A stretch of 64,000 bases of DNA from CAYOEV01 sp964403075 (GTDB taxonomy: Bacteria; Bacteroidota; Bacteroidia; Cytophagales; Cyclobacteriaceae): contig CAYOEV010000013.1 of assembly GCA_964403075.1 (NCBI GenBank), positions 5,759 to 69,758 on the forward strand, written 5' to 3'. Position 1 is the first letter of the stretch; the number at the start of each line of letters is the position of its first letter. The notes under the pieces are model-generated. The model was not told the DNA's origin and did no database searches. It saw only the letters and a program-made list of their open reading frames with translations. Positions 1-8,575 of the stretch are shown one piece after another. The position numbers were made by a program, and so were the translations under genes.

Positions 1-238
1 GCTGATCTGCATCCTTTCCTTCCGCCCGCTTGACGGCTGCCTCAATATTGTCTTTGGGCATGTTCTCCGCCTTCGCATTTTGGATGGCTGTGCGGAGCTT
101 GGCATTCATGTCCGGATCATTACTTCCACCCTCCTTAGCCGCCACAGTAATGGCTTTCGCCAGCTTGGGGAATACTTTAGACATCTTGTCCCAGCGTTTT
201 TCTTTGGCTGCTCGTCGGTATTCAAAGGCTCTTCCCAT
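1..238 (-). CDS. YebC/PmpR (TACO1) family protein, N-terminal part only
   Basis: The 79 N-terminal residues are visible; the gene runs off the left edge of the window. It starts with MGRAFEYRRAAKEKRWDKM, followed by a KLAKAI segment and an AAKEGGSNDP stretch, the usual N-terminal order of the YebC/PmpR/TACO1 family. These proteins are described either as transcriptional regulators or as helpers of translation at difficult sequences. ATG at 238 is chosen because MGRAFE is the normal family start. The reading frame is intact to the edge. Family assignment is firm, cellular role is not. Confidence 0.85.
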   Translation of the reverse strand, partial: MGRAFEYRRAAKEKRWDKMSKVFPKLAKAITVAAKEGGSNDPDMNAKLRTAIQNAKAENMPKDNIEAAVKRAEGKDADQ

Positions 239-290
239 AATGACTAAATATTTTGGCAAAATAATACCAAGGCGGCATCAATTTCAAACC

Positions 291-1124
291 CTACTTTTTC
301 CATAATACATTCGCCACCACACCTAAAAGTACCAGCGCCATACCTCCATAGGTGATCCAGTTGTAGGTTTCGTTGAAAAGGATAAAACCAAAACTCAGTG
401 AATAGATAATGCCAATATAATTGATGATGCTAACCTTGTTCAATTCCTCCGTTTGGTAGGCCTTGGTCATAAAAAACTGCGCCACCTGAGTGGTAATGCC
501 GACGAGAATCAGCGCACCCCAATCCCAACCCTTTGGCTGCACCCACACCATAGACGACCAGATCGCCGAGATGGGCAATACAATCAGCGGAAAATAAAAA
601 ATAATGACCAACGGGTGTTCGGTAAGCTTAATCTTACGGATCACGTTGTAGGCCACACCCATAAAAAACGAAGAAGTGATCCCAAGAATCAGATGTCCGG
701 TTTCAATGCGTGGGTCAAAACCCTGAATGATGAGGATGCCGCTAAAGCTTACTGCAAAAAACAACCATTGCATCGCTCTTACTTTTTCTCCTACGAGGAA
801 AATACCCATGATGGCAGTGAAGATGGGTGCCAGGTAAGAGAGCGTGGCTGCGGTGGCCAGTGGAATCCTCTGCAGCAAAGTAAAAAACAGGATCAGAGCG
901 ATTGCCCCAGCCCCCCCACGCATGACCAATAGTTTTTTGTTGTTACCCCAAATGTTAATGCGCTGATTGCGCAACAAGGCCACACTGAGAACCAGTGAAA
1001 TGACCGAACGGAAAAATATGATTTCTATAGCCGGAACATGGGGAACCATTTTTACAAATACCTTCATGAGCGTAAAGGTGAAAGAGGCTGCGAGCATGTA
1101 CCAGATGCCCTTGGACAAGTTCAT
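291..1124 (-). CDS. EamA/RhaT family (DMT) transporter
   Basis: A 277-residue inner-membrane protein with about ten hydrophobic helices arranged as two EamA repeats (roughly residues 6-130 and 148-275), the normal build of drug/metabolite superfamily permeases. The substrate cannot be read from the sequence. Its start codon overlaps the stop of the upstream LolD-like ATPase gene by 4 nt, so the two are probably translated from one mRNA, although the families do not normally form a complex. Ends 53 nt before the YebC start, so YebC may belong to the same transcript. Confidence 0.85.
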   Translation of the reverse strand: MNLSKGIWYMLAASFTFTLMKVFVKMVPHVPAIEIIFFRSVISLVLSVALLRNQRINIWGNNKKLLVMRGGAGAIALILFFTLLQRIPLATAATLSYLAPIFTAIMGIFLVGEKVRAMQWLFFAVSFSGILIIQGFDPRIETGHLILGITSSFFMGVAYNVIRKIKLTEHPLVIIFYFPLIVLPISAIWSSMVWVQPKGWDWGALILVGITTQVAQFFMTKAYQTEELNKVSIINYIGIIYSLSFGFILFNETYNWITYGGMALVLLGVVANVLWKK

Positions 1125-1774
1125 GATAGTATCCTTCCATCCCTGATTTCAAGCGAGCGATCTGCCAATCCGGCCAGCTCCTCGTTATGAGTGACCATTA
1201 CGAAAGTTTGGCCCATCTGGTCGCGCAAATCGAAAAAGAGCTGATGAAGTTCCCGGGCATTATTGGAATCCAAATTACCGCTGGGCTCGTCTGCAAGCAC
1301 CACGGCCGGCTCATTGATCAGGGCTCGCACAACCGCAACACGCTGTTGTTCGCCGCCCGAGAGTTCAGATGGCCGATGGCCAGCGCGTGAAGAAATTCCC
1401 AAATGGTCAAAAAGTTTCAGTGCCCGCGCCTTGATTCCTTTTTCCGGTTTTTCCAGAATCCAACCGGGCATCATCGCATTTTCCAATGCGGAAAATTCCG
1501 GTAACAAATTGTGAAACTGGAACACAAATCCAATTTCCTCGGCACGGACCCTGGTTAATTTTCGATCAGAATAGGTAAATAGGGAATGACCGTTTAAATG
1601 TACTTCTCCCTGATCCGGTCGGTCCAGGGTGCCCAAAATATGCAGCAACGTACTCTTTCCTGCACCTGAAGCACCCACGATGGCCACAATTTCTCCTTTT
1701 TCAATGTGCAGGTCCAGTCCGTTCAGCACCTGCAATTGACCATATGATTTTGTAAGGGCGTGAGCTTGCAACAT
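1121..1774 (-). CDS. ABC transporter ATP-binding protein, LolD-like
   Basis: A 217-residue ATPase with a full set of motifs: Walker A GASGAGKST (34-42), Q-loop around Q86, the LLPEFSALENAMMPG segment (90-104) typical of LolD/MacB ATPases, signature LSGGEQ (138-143), Walker B VVLADEPSGNLD (158-169) and switch H196. LolD works with LolC/E permeases to release lipoproteins from the inner membrane; no permease gene is adjacent here, so the partner must be encoded elsewhere. The ATG at 1774 sits 4 nt after a perfect TAnnTTTG box, suggesting a leaderless mRNA. First gene of a unit with the EamA transporter. Confidence 0.85.
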   Translation of the reverse strand: MLQAHALTKSYGQLQVLNGLDLHIEKGEIVAIVGASGAGKSTLLHILGTLDRPDQGEVHLNGHSLFTYSDRKLTRVRAEEIGFVFQFHNLLPEFSALENAMMPGWILEKPEKGIKARALKLFDHLGISSRAGHRPSELSGGEQQRVAVVRALINEPAVVLADEPSGNLDSNNARELHQLFFDLRDQMGQTFVMVTHNEELAGLADRSLEIRDGRILS

Positions 1775-1778
1775 TCCA

Positions 1779-1786
1779 CAAAGATA
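1779..1786 (-). promoter_or_regulatory. TAnnTTTG promoter box for the LolD-like gene
   Basis: On the minus strand the sequence TATCTTTG matches the Bacteroidota -7 consensus exactly and lies 4 nt before the ATG. No clear TTG -33 box is seen 17-23 nt upstream. If transcription starts 3-5 nt after the box, as at rnpB in this window, the mRNA would begin at the start codon. Confidence 0.5.
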
Positions 1787-1812
1787 GTGTGGGCATCCGG
1801 CACCCCTGTCAC

Positions 1813-1843
1813 TTGCTCAAACCTTAGGGATGGTTTAGTTTAG
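1813..1843 (+). promoter_or_regulatory. Putative sucC promoter (TTG-N20-TAGTTTAG)
   Basis: TTG at 1813-1815 and TAGTTTAG at 1836-1843 fit the Bacteroidota TTG/TAnnTTTG pattern with one mismatch in the -7 box and 20 nt spacing. The predicted start lies about 13 nt before the sucC ATG. Confidence 0.35.
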
Positions 1844-1860
1844 CCAAAATTTATCACCCC

Positions 1861-3072
1861 ATGAACATTCACGAATATCAGGCCAAAAACATTCTAAAAG
1901 CTTACGGTGTGGCGATACAGGAAGGCATAGTTGCAGAAACAGCCGACAAAGCTGTAGAAGCGGCAAAGGAGTTGCACCGAAATACGGGCACTGAGTGGTA
2001 CGTGCTCAAGGCACAAATTCACGCCGGAGGGCGAGGCAAAGGGAAAGTAAAGGAAACCAATAGTAACGGGGTGGTATTGGCCAAAAATCTGGAAGAGGTG
2101 AAACCTAAATCTGAAGCTATCCTAGGCGGTACACTTGTCACCCACCAAACCGGTGAATCGGGAAAAAAGGTACACAAAATACTGGTTGCGCAAGATGTTT
2201 ACTATCCAGGTGACAGTGAGCCTAAAGAATATTACATGTCCATCCTTTTGGATAGAGCTACAGGACAGAACGTTATCATGGCCTCCACAGAAGGCGGTAT
2301 GGACATCGAAGAGGTAGCTGCCAATACACCCGAAAAAATTGTCAAAGAACACATAGACCCTTCAGTAGGTTTACAATCATTCCAGGCGCGTAAGGTTGCT
2401 TTTAACCTGGGGTTAGAGGGTAAGGCATTCAAGCAGATGACCCCATTTATCCAAACCCTTTACCGGGCCTATTTGGGTACAGATTCCTCCATGTTTGAAA
2501 TAAACCCAGTACTAAAGACCTCTGATGACAATATTTTGGCCGTTGATGCGAAAGTGAACCTCGACGACAACGCCCTTTTCCGCCATCCTGACTTACAAGA
2601 GTTGCGTGACAAAAGCGAAGAAGACCCCGCTGAGGTAGAAGCAGCAGAATCTGGTTTAAATTATGTAAAGCTGGACGGCAATGTGGGCTGTATGGTCAAT
2701 GGGGCTGGCCTGGCCATGGCAACCATGGATATTATAAAACTATCAGGAGGCGAACCAGCCAATTTTCTGGATGTTGGTGGAGGCGCCAATGCCAGGACAG
2801 TGGAAGCCGGCTTTAGGATCATTATGAAAGACCCACATGTAAAAGCCATCCTGATCAATATTTTCGGAGGTATCGTACGTTGCGACCGGGTAGCGAATGG
2901 CGTGGTAGAAGCTTACAAGAACATCGGTAATATCGATATTCCCATCATTGTGCGACTTCAAGGAACAAATGCCGAGGAAGGTGCAAAGATTATCGAAGCA
3001 TCTGGACTGAAGGTGACATCTGCCATTGTACTGAAAGACGCGGCAGAAAAGGTAAAGGCTGCGCTCTCCTGA
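1861..3072 (+). CDS. sucC: Succinyl-CoA synthetase beta subunit (ADP-forming)
   Basis: 403 residues, close to the usual 390-400. The beta subunit binds ADP/ATP and, with the alpha subunit SucD, interconverts succinyl-CoA and succinate with substrate-level phosphorylation in the TCA cycle. The N-terminal ATP-grasp domain begins MNIHEYQAKNILKAYGV and contains the AQIHAGGRGKG nucleotide loop (51-61); the C-terminal CoA-ligase domain carries GCMVNGAGLAM (from about 276) and NFLDVGGGA (301-309). sucD is not adjacent, which is common in Bacteroidota. Monocistronic: promoter-like boxes upstream and a hairpin terminator downstream. Confidence 0.97.
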   Translation: MNIHEYQAKNILKAYGVAIQEGIVAETADKAVEAAKELHRNTGTEWYVLKAQIHAGGRGKGKVKETNSNGVVLAKNLEEVKPKSEAILGGTLVTHQTGESGKKVHKILVAQDVYYPGDSEPKEYYMSILLDRATGQNVIMASTEGGMDIEEVAANTPEKIVKEHIDPSVGLQSFQARKVAFNLGLEGKAFKQMTPFIQTLYRAYLGTDSSMFEINPVLKTSDDNILAVDAKVNLDDNALFRHPDLQELRDKSEEDPAEVEAAESGLNYVKLDGNVGCMVNGAGLAMATMDIIKLSGGEPANFLDVGGGANARTVEAGFRIIMKDPHVKAILINIFGGIVRCDRVANGVVEAYKNIGNIDIPIIVRLQGTNAEEGAKIIEASGLKVTSAIVLKDAAEKVKAALS

Positions 3073-3098
3073 TTTTTAGCATCATCGTTCACCAAAAC

Positions 3099-3125
3099 AA
3101 ACCTCTTCAACGAAAGGGTTTTTTA
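3099..3125 (+). terminator. Rho-independent terminator after sucC
   Basis: AAACC (3099-3103) pairs with GGGTTT (3116-3121) around a 12-nt loop, followed by a run of T to 3124. It ends the sucC transcript before the histidine kinase gene. Confidence 0.6.
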
Positions 3126-3188
3126 TTTAACCGCTCACCCTGATTATCTTCATTAATTCAAGCAACTAATCAAAAAAAGACTGTAAGC

Positions 3189-4784
3189 ATGCCTCTGACA
3201 TCCGGTGATGAAAGTATCAGCTCGCTAGGCAAACTGTACCGCTGGTCAAAAGATGTCCTGGTCATTACCGATTTTGATTATCATGTACTGGAGTTTAACC
3301 CAATGCTCACCCGTAAGCTAGGTTATCACCAGCATGAGCTGGAAAGGATGAACTTAAAGGCAATAATCCACCCAGATGACCTTCAGCGCAGTATGGATCA
3401 ACTGACCGGACTGGTAGCCGGGGCAGTAGAAAGTATCCATTTTGAAAACCGCTTGCTAGCCAAAAACGGAAATATTTATTGGTGGGAATGGGATACAATA
3501 GCCGATTACGAGACCCAAAAAACCTATGCGGTAGGAAGAGACATCACAGAATTGAAGGCGCAAGAAGCATTTAATCTGAAAGCGCAGGCCACAATACTCC
3601 ACCTCACTGCGCAATCCAGTCTGAAAACTGAATCTTTTCTTGGCTTCCTTCACCGTTATCTAAACCAACTTAAGGACATCTTCCAGGTGGACAGTGCCAG
3701 CTACTGGTTATTTAAAGAAGAAAGCACTGAAATTCATTGCCTGGGTGCAGCGCAAAACCCGGATGAGGCCAATAGAACCGGTCTGTGCATACGCGAAGTT
3801 GAAGCACCCAACTATTTTCACGGAATTAGACATCAACAGCTGGTCGTCGCTCGTGACGCTTCCAGCCATCCAAGTACGAAAGGACTTGAGGAGAATTACC
3901 TAACCACGTATGGCGTACGATCTATGATGGATGCACAGGTTTTTGTAAAGAATTATTGCAGTGGCATCCTTTGCCTCGAAAGTAGCAGATTGAGAGACTG
4001 GTCCATCACCGAACAAAACCTTCTGCTTACTTTTTGTAGTCTGTTGTCTCATGTCATATCCATCGATTTAAACAGACGATTGGAAGACGCACAAGCCGAG
4101 ATCCATCATCAACTTGAAGTAAAAAATGAAGAACTGGAGCAATTTGTTTACATCGCCAGTCACGACCTGAAAGAACCACTCAATAATACCAGAACCCTGG
4201 CCGGTCTTCTTCAATCCCAACTTGATCATCCAGACAACCTAAAACTGGTAGATTTTATCCTACAGTCTGCCGACCGCATGAGTTTGCTGATCACGGACTT
4301 GCTGAACTATGGATTGATAGGAAAAGACCTAGAAAAGCGAGAAATAAATACCAATGAAATATTGAGGGATATCTTGGAAATCCTGGCGACACAAATCCAA
4401 GAAACCCAAGCGCACATCACTTTGGATCAGCTACCTATAATTACGGGCTTCCCATCCCAAATTCAATTACTTTTCCAAAACCTGATCCTCAATGGCCTTA
4501 AATATCAACCACAGGGACAAGCTGCCAAAATTTTAGTTACGTGTGAAAACATGGATGACAACTGGCATTTTTTAATCAGAGACAATGGCATCGGCATAGA
4601 CGCGCGCAACCACGAGAAAATATTTGAACTCTTCAAACGATTACATTCGAAAAAGCAATATGTCGGCACGGGTATCGGGTTGGCCCATTGCAAGAAAATT
4701 GTCGAACTCCATAAGGGAAAAATATGGGTTGAGTCGAGTCTCGGTCAAGGTAGCACTTTTCATGTTTCGTTACCAAAGAATTAG
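3189..4784 (+). CDS. PAS-GAF sensor histidine kinase (cytoplasmic)
   Basis: 531 residues without membrane segments. Domain order: PAS with PAC tail (about 20-125, ending GRDITELKAQE), GAF-like domain (about 140-290), a short coiled coil, HisKA dimerisation domain with phospho-accepting H325 in FVYIASHDLKEP, and an HATPase domain with N-box around N431/N435, DNGIGI (465-470) and GTGIGL (493-498). It autophosphorylates in response to an intracellular signal. No response regulator is adjacent, so it is an orphan here. Organisation resembles phytochrome-like kinases but without the PHY domain or a clear bilin cysteine. Confidence 0.9.
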   Translation: MPLTSGDESISSLGKLYRWSKDVLVITDFDYHVLEFNPMLTRKLGYHQHELERMNLKAIIHPDDLQRSMDQLTGLVAGAVESIHFENRLLAKNGNIYWWEWDTIADYETQKTYAVGRDITELKAQEAFNLKAQATILHLTAQSSLKTESFLGFLHRYLNQLKDIFQVDSASYWLFKEESTEIHCLGAAQNPDEANRTGLCIREVEAPNYFHGIRHQQLVVARDASSHPSTKGLEENYLTTYGVRSMMDAQVFVKNYCSGILCLESSRLRDWSITEQNLLLTFCSLLSHVISIDLNRRLEDAQAEIHHQLEVKNEELEQFVYIASHDLKEPLNNTRTLAGLLQSQLDHPDNLKLVDFILQSADRMSLLITDLLNYGLIGKDLEKREINTNEILRDILEILATQIQETQAHITLDQLPIITGFPSQIQLLFQNLILNGLKYQPQGQAAKILVTCENMDDNWHFLIRDNGIGIDARNHEKIFELFKRLHSKKQYVGTGIGLAHCKKIVELHKGKIWVESSLGQGSTFHVSLPKN

Positions 4785-4796
4785 CAACGCCATGAC

Positions 4797-4804
4797 TATC
4801 TTAG
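4797..4804 (+). promoter_or_regulatory. Promoter-like box TATCTTAG before the gene at 4809
   Basis: TATCTTAG differs at one position from TAnnTTTG and lies 4 nt before the ATG at 4809, the same distance as at several other genes in this window. No -33 box is evident. Confidence 0.3.
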
Positions 4805-4808
4805 GTAG

Positions 4809-5267
4809 ATGAAAAATATGCTGCGAATTCCATTGGTTATTTTCCTGATCATCTTTTCAATCCGAGCCCTGGCCCAAAGCAAGCGCTTCGAGAATGTTTA
4901 CGAGTCCAAAAATTATGGCAAATCTTGGGAAGGTTTTAAAAAAACCAATTTGGTGGGTACGCTCACCAAAAGTGATAAAGGGGCAAGCCCAATAATTCTG
5001 ATCTTGCAAAATTTGAATACCGGAGAAAATCTTGGCATTACGTTAAAATTCGAAGCTTACTCCAATAACGGAGCGGTACGTCATGAGTGGCAATTTGGAC
5101 CTCCGCAATTTCCCAACACCCAATGGAGCAGCGCTACAGGTTCCAGCACAGTGACAGACGTATTTCTGAACGCAGAGATCTTGAAAATTTTTGATGAGTC
5201 AGCGCCCTTCCTACTGGAAATATCCTTCGCTGATAATTCCGCTATGCGCTATTTCGTAGCTCCATAA
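4809..5267 (+). CDS. Secreted protein of unknown function
   Basis: 152 residues beginning with a signal peptide (about 1-22, MKNMLRIPLVIFLIIFS then RALAQ), so exported to the periplasm. The rest is rich in beta-type segments with no catalytic motif I recognise. It stops 1 nt before the next gene, which is also exported, so the two probably form one unit. Function unknown; could be a small adhesin-like or enzyme-accessory domain, but nothing in the sequence decides this. Confidence 0.75.
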   Translation: MKNMLRIPLVIFLIIFSIRALAQSKRFENVYESKNYGKSWEGFKKTNLVGTLTKSDKGASPIILILQNLNTGENLGITLKFEAYSNNGAVRHEWQFGPPQFPNTQWSSATGSSTVTDVFLNAEILKIFDESAPFLLEISFADNSAMRYFVAP

Positions 5268-5268
5268 A

Positions 5269-6372
5269 GTGCGCATGGATATTATCGGTCAGGGTACTTA
5301 CCTGAGTGTTGCACTTTTTTTCATCGCTTCCATCAGATTGGAACTTTCCGCACAATTTAAAGGCAGCGCCCGGATAATTGGGGAGGATAGCGTCCAATGG
5401 TATTACAATGCCAATGGCTATCTGACCAGTGCTGAATGCGCTGTGTACTACCGTTTGGCTAAAATGGACTCAGTCTATTTTGCCTTTAACGGCCGTTACC
5501 AGGATTTTACCATTGACGGTGACTTACTCCTCGAAGGTTTTTTTGTATTGAATAAGCCTCATGGTCCGTATCGTTCCTATCATAAAAAGGGTCAGCTCAT
5601 GGCCAGTGGACAATACCGTAAAGGAAGAAAAACCGGGAAATGGTTCTACTGGTACAAAACTGGGAAACTGAGAAAAACGGTCTCCTACGCACACGTTACT
5701 CCACGCGTTATCGACCTATACAACAAAAATGGCAGAGCCCTGGTAACTGAAGGAAACGGTTCTTTCAAGGATGACCTGATCTTTCCTGATCATGTACTGA
5801 TTGGTGAGCTGGTAAACGGACGGCCGCATGGCCAATGGATCATGCGAAACCAGATGAATGGCACCATCATCGCCAAAGAATACTTTGAAAAAGGTACGTT
5901 TATGGCCGGGGAAAACATTGCTTTAAACCCTTTCACGAATTATATGTATTCCGAAAAATCTTATTTCAAGGTAGACACCACTTATCAGTTGATGGCAGAA
6001 AAATTCACACAAACGCAGGTATGCCCGCCAAAATGGTTGTCGTCCTGGTCACAGGTCGATGCCATGTTTCCATTGGATGATCTCAGCATTCAATATCCTT
6101 TTGCGCTGTGGCTGGCAGAACGGCTGGCACCACCTGACGAAATCGGTTACCTGCTACTGTCCTTTACCATCAATAAGGCTGGCCAATTGGTCGACTACCA
6201 GGTATCGGGCAACTTTATTACGGAAACATTTCGCAACGAAGTGGCCGCAGTGTTAGGCACCAGCCCGAAGTGGTTGCCCGCACTCATCAATGACCAACCC
6301 GTCACTTCTACGCATGTGGCCATTGTACAGGTCTTTGGTAAAGACCGAGTACATGTGATGTTCAACAAGTAA
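5269..6372 (+). CDS. Exported protein with MORN/YwqK-like repeats and TonB-C-like end
   Basis: About 365 residues. GTG at 5269 or ATG at 5275 could start it; the following hydrophobic stretch ending LSAQ looks like a signal peptide. The middle (about 95-215) holds repeats of the type NKPHGPYRSYHKKGQLMASG and GRKTGKWFYWYKTGKLR, as in YwqK/MORN-type proteins. The C-terminal 80 residues (FTINKAGQLVDYQVSGN onward) resemble the globular C-terminal domain of TonB. A periplasmic protein tied to the outer membrane is plausible, but no partner is encoded next to it. Ends 6 nt from the convergent guaA stop. Confidence 0.75.
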   Translation: MRMDIIGQGTYLSVALFFIASIRLELSAQFKGSARIIGEDSVQWYYNANGYLTSAECAVYYRLAKMDSVYFAFNGRYQDFTIDGDLLLEGFFVLNKPHGPYRSYHKKGQLMASGQYRKGRKTGKWFYWYKTGKLRKTVSYAHVTPRVIDLYNKNGRALVTEGNGSFKDDLIFPDHVLIGELVNGRPHGQWIMRNQMNGTIIAKEYFEKGTFMAGENIALNPFTNYMYSEKSYFKVDTTYQLMAEKFTQTQVCPPKWLSSWSQVDAMFPLDDLSIQYPFALWLAERLAPPDEIGYLLLSFTINKAGQLVDYQVSGNFITETFRNEVAAVLGTSPKWLPALINDQPVTSTHVAIVQVFGKDRVHVMFNK

Positions 6373-6378
6373 ACGCAT

Positions 6379-7902
6379 TTATTCCCACTCGATGGTCGCT
6401 GGTGGCTTCGAAGAGATATCATACACCACGCGATTGACCCCTCTGACCCGGTTGATGATGCGGTTGCTCACCTCTCCCAAAAATTCATACGGCAGATGCA
6501 CCCAATCGGCTGTCATACCATCGAGACTGGTGACCGCCCGCAATGCCACCACATTTTCATAAGTGCGCTCATCACCCATCACCCCTACCGCATGCACAGG
6601 AAGAAGTACGGCACCGGCCTGCCAAACATCGTCGTACAACCCGTTGTTTTTGAGGGCATCAATAAATAATCGATCCACTTCCTGAAGAATGTGCACCCGC
6701 TCGGCATTCACTTCGCCCAAAATGCGAATACCCAAGCCGGGGCCCGGAAAAGGATGGCGACCCAGGATGGTCTCAGGAATTTCAAGCGCCCGGCCCACCT
6801 GCCTGACTTCATCCTTGAAAAGCGTGTTTAAGGGTTCCACTACTTTGAGGTGCATTTTTTCTGGTAATCCACCAACATTGTGGTGTGACTTGATGGTTGC
6901 AGACGGACCCTTGACAGATACCGACTCTATGACATCCGGATAAATGGTACCCTGCCCCAACCATTTTACCTCTTCGATGCGATGCGCCTCTTTGTCAAAA
7001 ACCTCAATGAATACACGACCTATGGCTTTACGCTTCAACTCCGGATCCTCTATGCCTTTTAATGCGGTATAAAATTGGTCCTTGGCATCTACCCCCTTCA
7101 CATTCAGGCCCAATTCCTTGTACGACTCCATCACCTCCTCAAACTCGTGCTTACGTAATAAACCATTGTCTACGAAGATGCAAAAGAGGTGATGGCCAAC
7201 CGCCTGGTGGATAAGCATAGCAGCAACACTGGAATCCACACCACCGCTTAAACCCATCACTACTCGGTCATCTCCCAATTGAGCTTTCAGTTGCGACACT
7301 GTATCGTGAATGAAGGAATCGGGTGTCCAATCCTGCCGGGCACCGCACACGTCCACCACAAAATTTTGAAGCAATTGCTTCCCTTGTTCGGTATGTGTTA
7401 CCTCAGGATGAAATTGAATGCCATATTGCGGGCGATCTTTGACGTGATATGCAGCTATCGGAATGTCTCTCGTAGAAGCCACAATCTCGAAGTGATCTGG
7501 TAAATCCAGAATGGAGTCGGCATGTGACATCCAGACCTGGCTTCCACTTGGAATCTCTTTGAATAGAGGACTCTCGGCGTCAGTTCGGGCCAGGTGCGCA
7601 CGTCCGTATTCACGGTGTGCTGCACGGGCAATGGTACCACCAGATTTCTTTGCAAATAGTTGTGCCCCGTAACATATCCCCAACATCGGTAAATCCAGCG
7701 AATCGAAATCATAGTCCGGCGCACCCAAATCCATCACAGAGCAAGGTCCACCCGAAAAAATGATCCCTACGGTATTTGTATCCACCTCTGGCGGATGATT
7801 GAAAGGATGTATTTCACAATAAACGTTCAGCTCGCGAATCCTTCGGGCGATTAACTGCGTATATTGAGAACCAAAATCCAGTATAATTAGCTTTTGAGAC
7901 AT
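6379..7902 (-). CDS. guaA: GMP synthase (glutamine-hydrolysing)
   Basis: 507 residues from the ATG at 7902. Converts XMP, ATP and glutamine to GMP. The class I glutamine amidotransferase domain has the C77-H165-E167 triad (GICYGAQL, QFHPEVTH); the ATP-pyrophosphatase domain carries the PP-loop SGGVDSS (219-225); the protein ends with the conserved PPATIEWE. An in-frame start at 7923 exists but MSQKLIILDFGSQY is the family start. The start codon overlaps by 2 nt the start codon of the divergent DUF4159 gene. A TAATTTTA box lies 5 nt upstream. Confidence 0.97.
   Translation of the reverse strand: MSQKLIILDFGSQYTQLIARRIRELNVYCEIHPFNHPPEVDTNTVGIIFSGGPCSVMDLGAPDYDFDSLDLPMLGICYGAQLFAKKSGGTIARAAHREYGRAHLARTDAESPLFKEIPSGSQVWMSHADSILDLPDHFEIVASTRDIPIAAYHVKDRPQYGIQFHPEVTHTEQGKQLLQNFVVDVCGARQDWTPDSFIHDTVSQLKAQLGDDRVVMGLSGGVDSSVAAMLIHQAVGHHLFCIFVDNGLLRKHEFEEVMESYKELGLNVKGVDAKDQFYTALKGIEDPELKRKAIGRVFIEVFDKEAHRIEEVKWLGQGTIYPDVIESVSVKGPSATIKSHHNVGGLPEKMHLKVVEPLNTLFKDEVRQVGRALEIPETILGRHPFPGPGLGIRILGEVNAERVHILQEVDRLFIDALKNNGLYDDVWQAGAVLLPVHAVGVMGDERTYENVVALRAVTSLDGMTADWVHLPYEFLGEVSNRIINRVRGVNRVVYDISSKPPATIEWE
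7888..7896 (+). promoter_or_regulatory. Promoter-like box TAGCTTTTG inside the 5' end of guaA
   Basis: TAGCTTTTG resembles TAnnTTTG with one extra T and lies 4 nt before the DUF4159 ATG. It is made of guaA codons 3-5 read on the other strand, so regulatory and coding information would overlap. Confidence 0.35.
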
Positions 7903-8557
7903 GCATGTAAAATTACTACTCAATTGTTTCTTGCTGTTTATACTTTATGCCGTCCAAGGTCAGCAAATTAGAATTGCCAAATTAAAATATGATGGCGGGG
8001 GTGACTGGTACGCCAACAAAACAGCACTCCCCAATCTGATTGATTTTTGTAACCGACAGTTAGAAACGCGCCTGTACCGAGAAGATGACATCGTGGAAGT
8101 CGGAAGCCCGGGACTGTTTGCCTATCCCTATGTTTACATGACTGGTCATGGTAATGTTCGCTTCACCGACCGCCAGGCAGAGAATCTACGCAACTACCTG
8201 ATGGCGGGTGGCTTTTTACACATCGACGATAATTACGGGCTGGATCCATTCATCAGGGTAGAGATGAAAAAGGTATTTCCTCAAATAGACTTCGTGGAAG
8301 TGCCCTTTGAGCACCCGATATACCATCAAAAATTTGAATTCAGCCAAGGTCTCCCTAAAATACACGAGCACGATGGTAAACCAGCGCAAGGATTTGGTAT
8401 CTTTTACCAAGGTCGCTTAGTATGCTTTTACAGCTACGAATCCGATCTGGGCAATGGATGGGAAGACCAGGTCATCTACGGTGATCCTGAACGAGTCAGA
8501 CAATTGGCCCTTCAAATGGGTGCCAATATCATCTCGTTTGCTTTCACCCAGGATTGA
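7901..8557 (+). CDS. DUF4159 family protein, exported
   Basis: 218 residues; signal peptide MHVKLLLNCFLLFILYAVQG then QQIRIAKLKY. The body contains DWYANKTALPNL, the MTGHGN motif, GGFLHIDDNYG and IHEHDGKP, the well-conserved blocks of the Bacteroidota DUF4159 family, which is often compared with class I glutamine-amidotransferase-like folds; no activity is known. The ATG at 7901 shares bases with the guaA start codon. A later TTG could also serve, but would shorten the signal peptide. Confidence 0.9.
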   Translation: MHVKLLLNCFLLFILYAVQGQQIRIAKLKYDGGGDWYANKTALPNLIDFCNRQLETRLYREDDIVEVGSPGLFAYPYVYMTGHGNVRFTDRQAENLRNYLMAGGFLHIDDNYGLDPFIRVEMKKVFPQIDFVEVPFEHPIYHQKFEFSQGLPKIHEHDGKPAQGFGIFYQGRLVCFYSYESDLGNGWEDQVIYGDPERVRQLALQMGANIISFAFTQD

Positions 8558-8575
8558 TGCATTCTTTCCTACCAA

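Noticed and set aside
30..305. 91-codon plus-strand ORF at the left edge
   Set aside because: It is antisense to the well-conserved YebC N-terminus and the intergenic region next to it.
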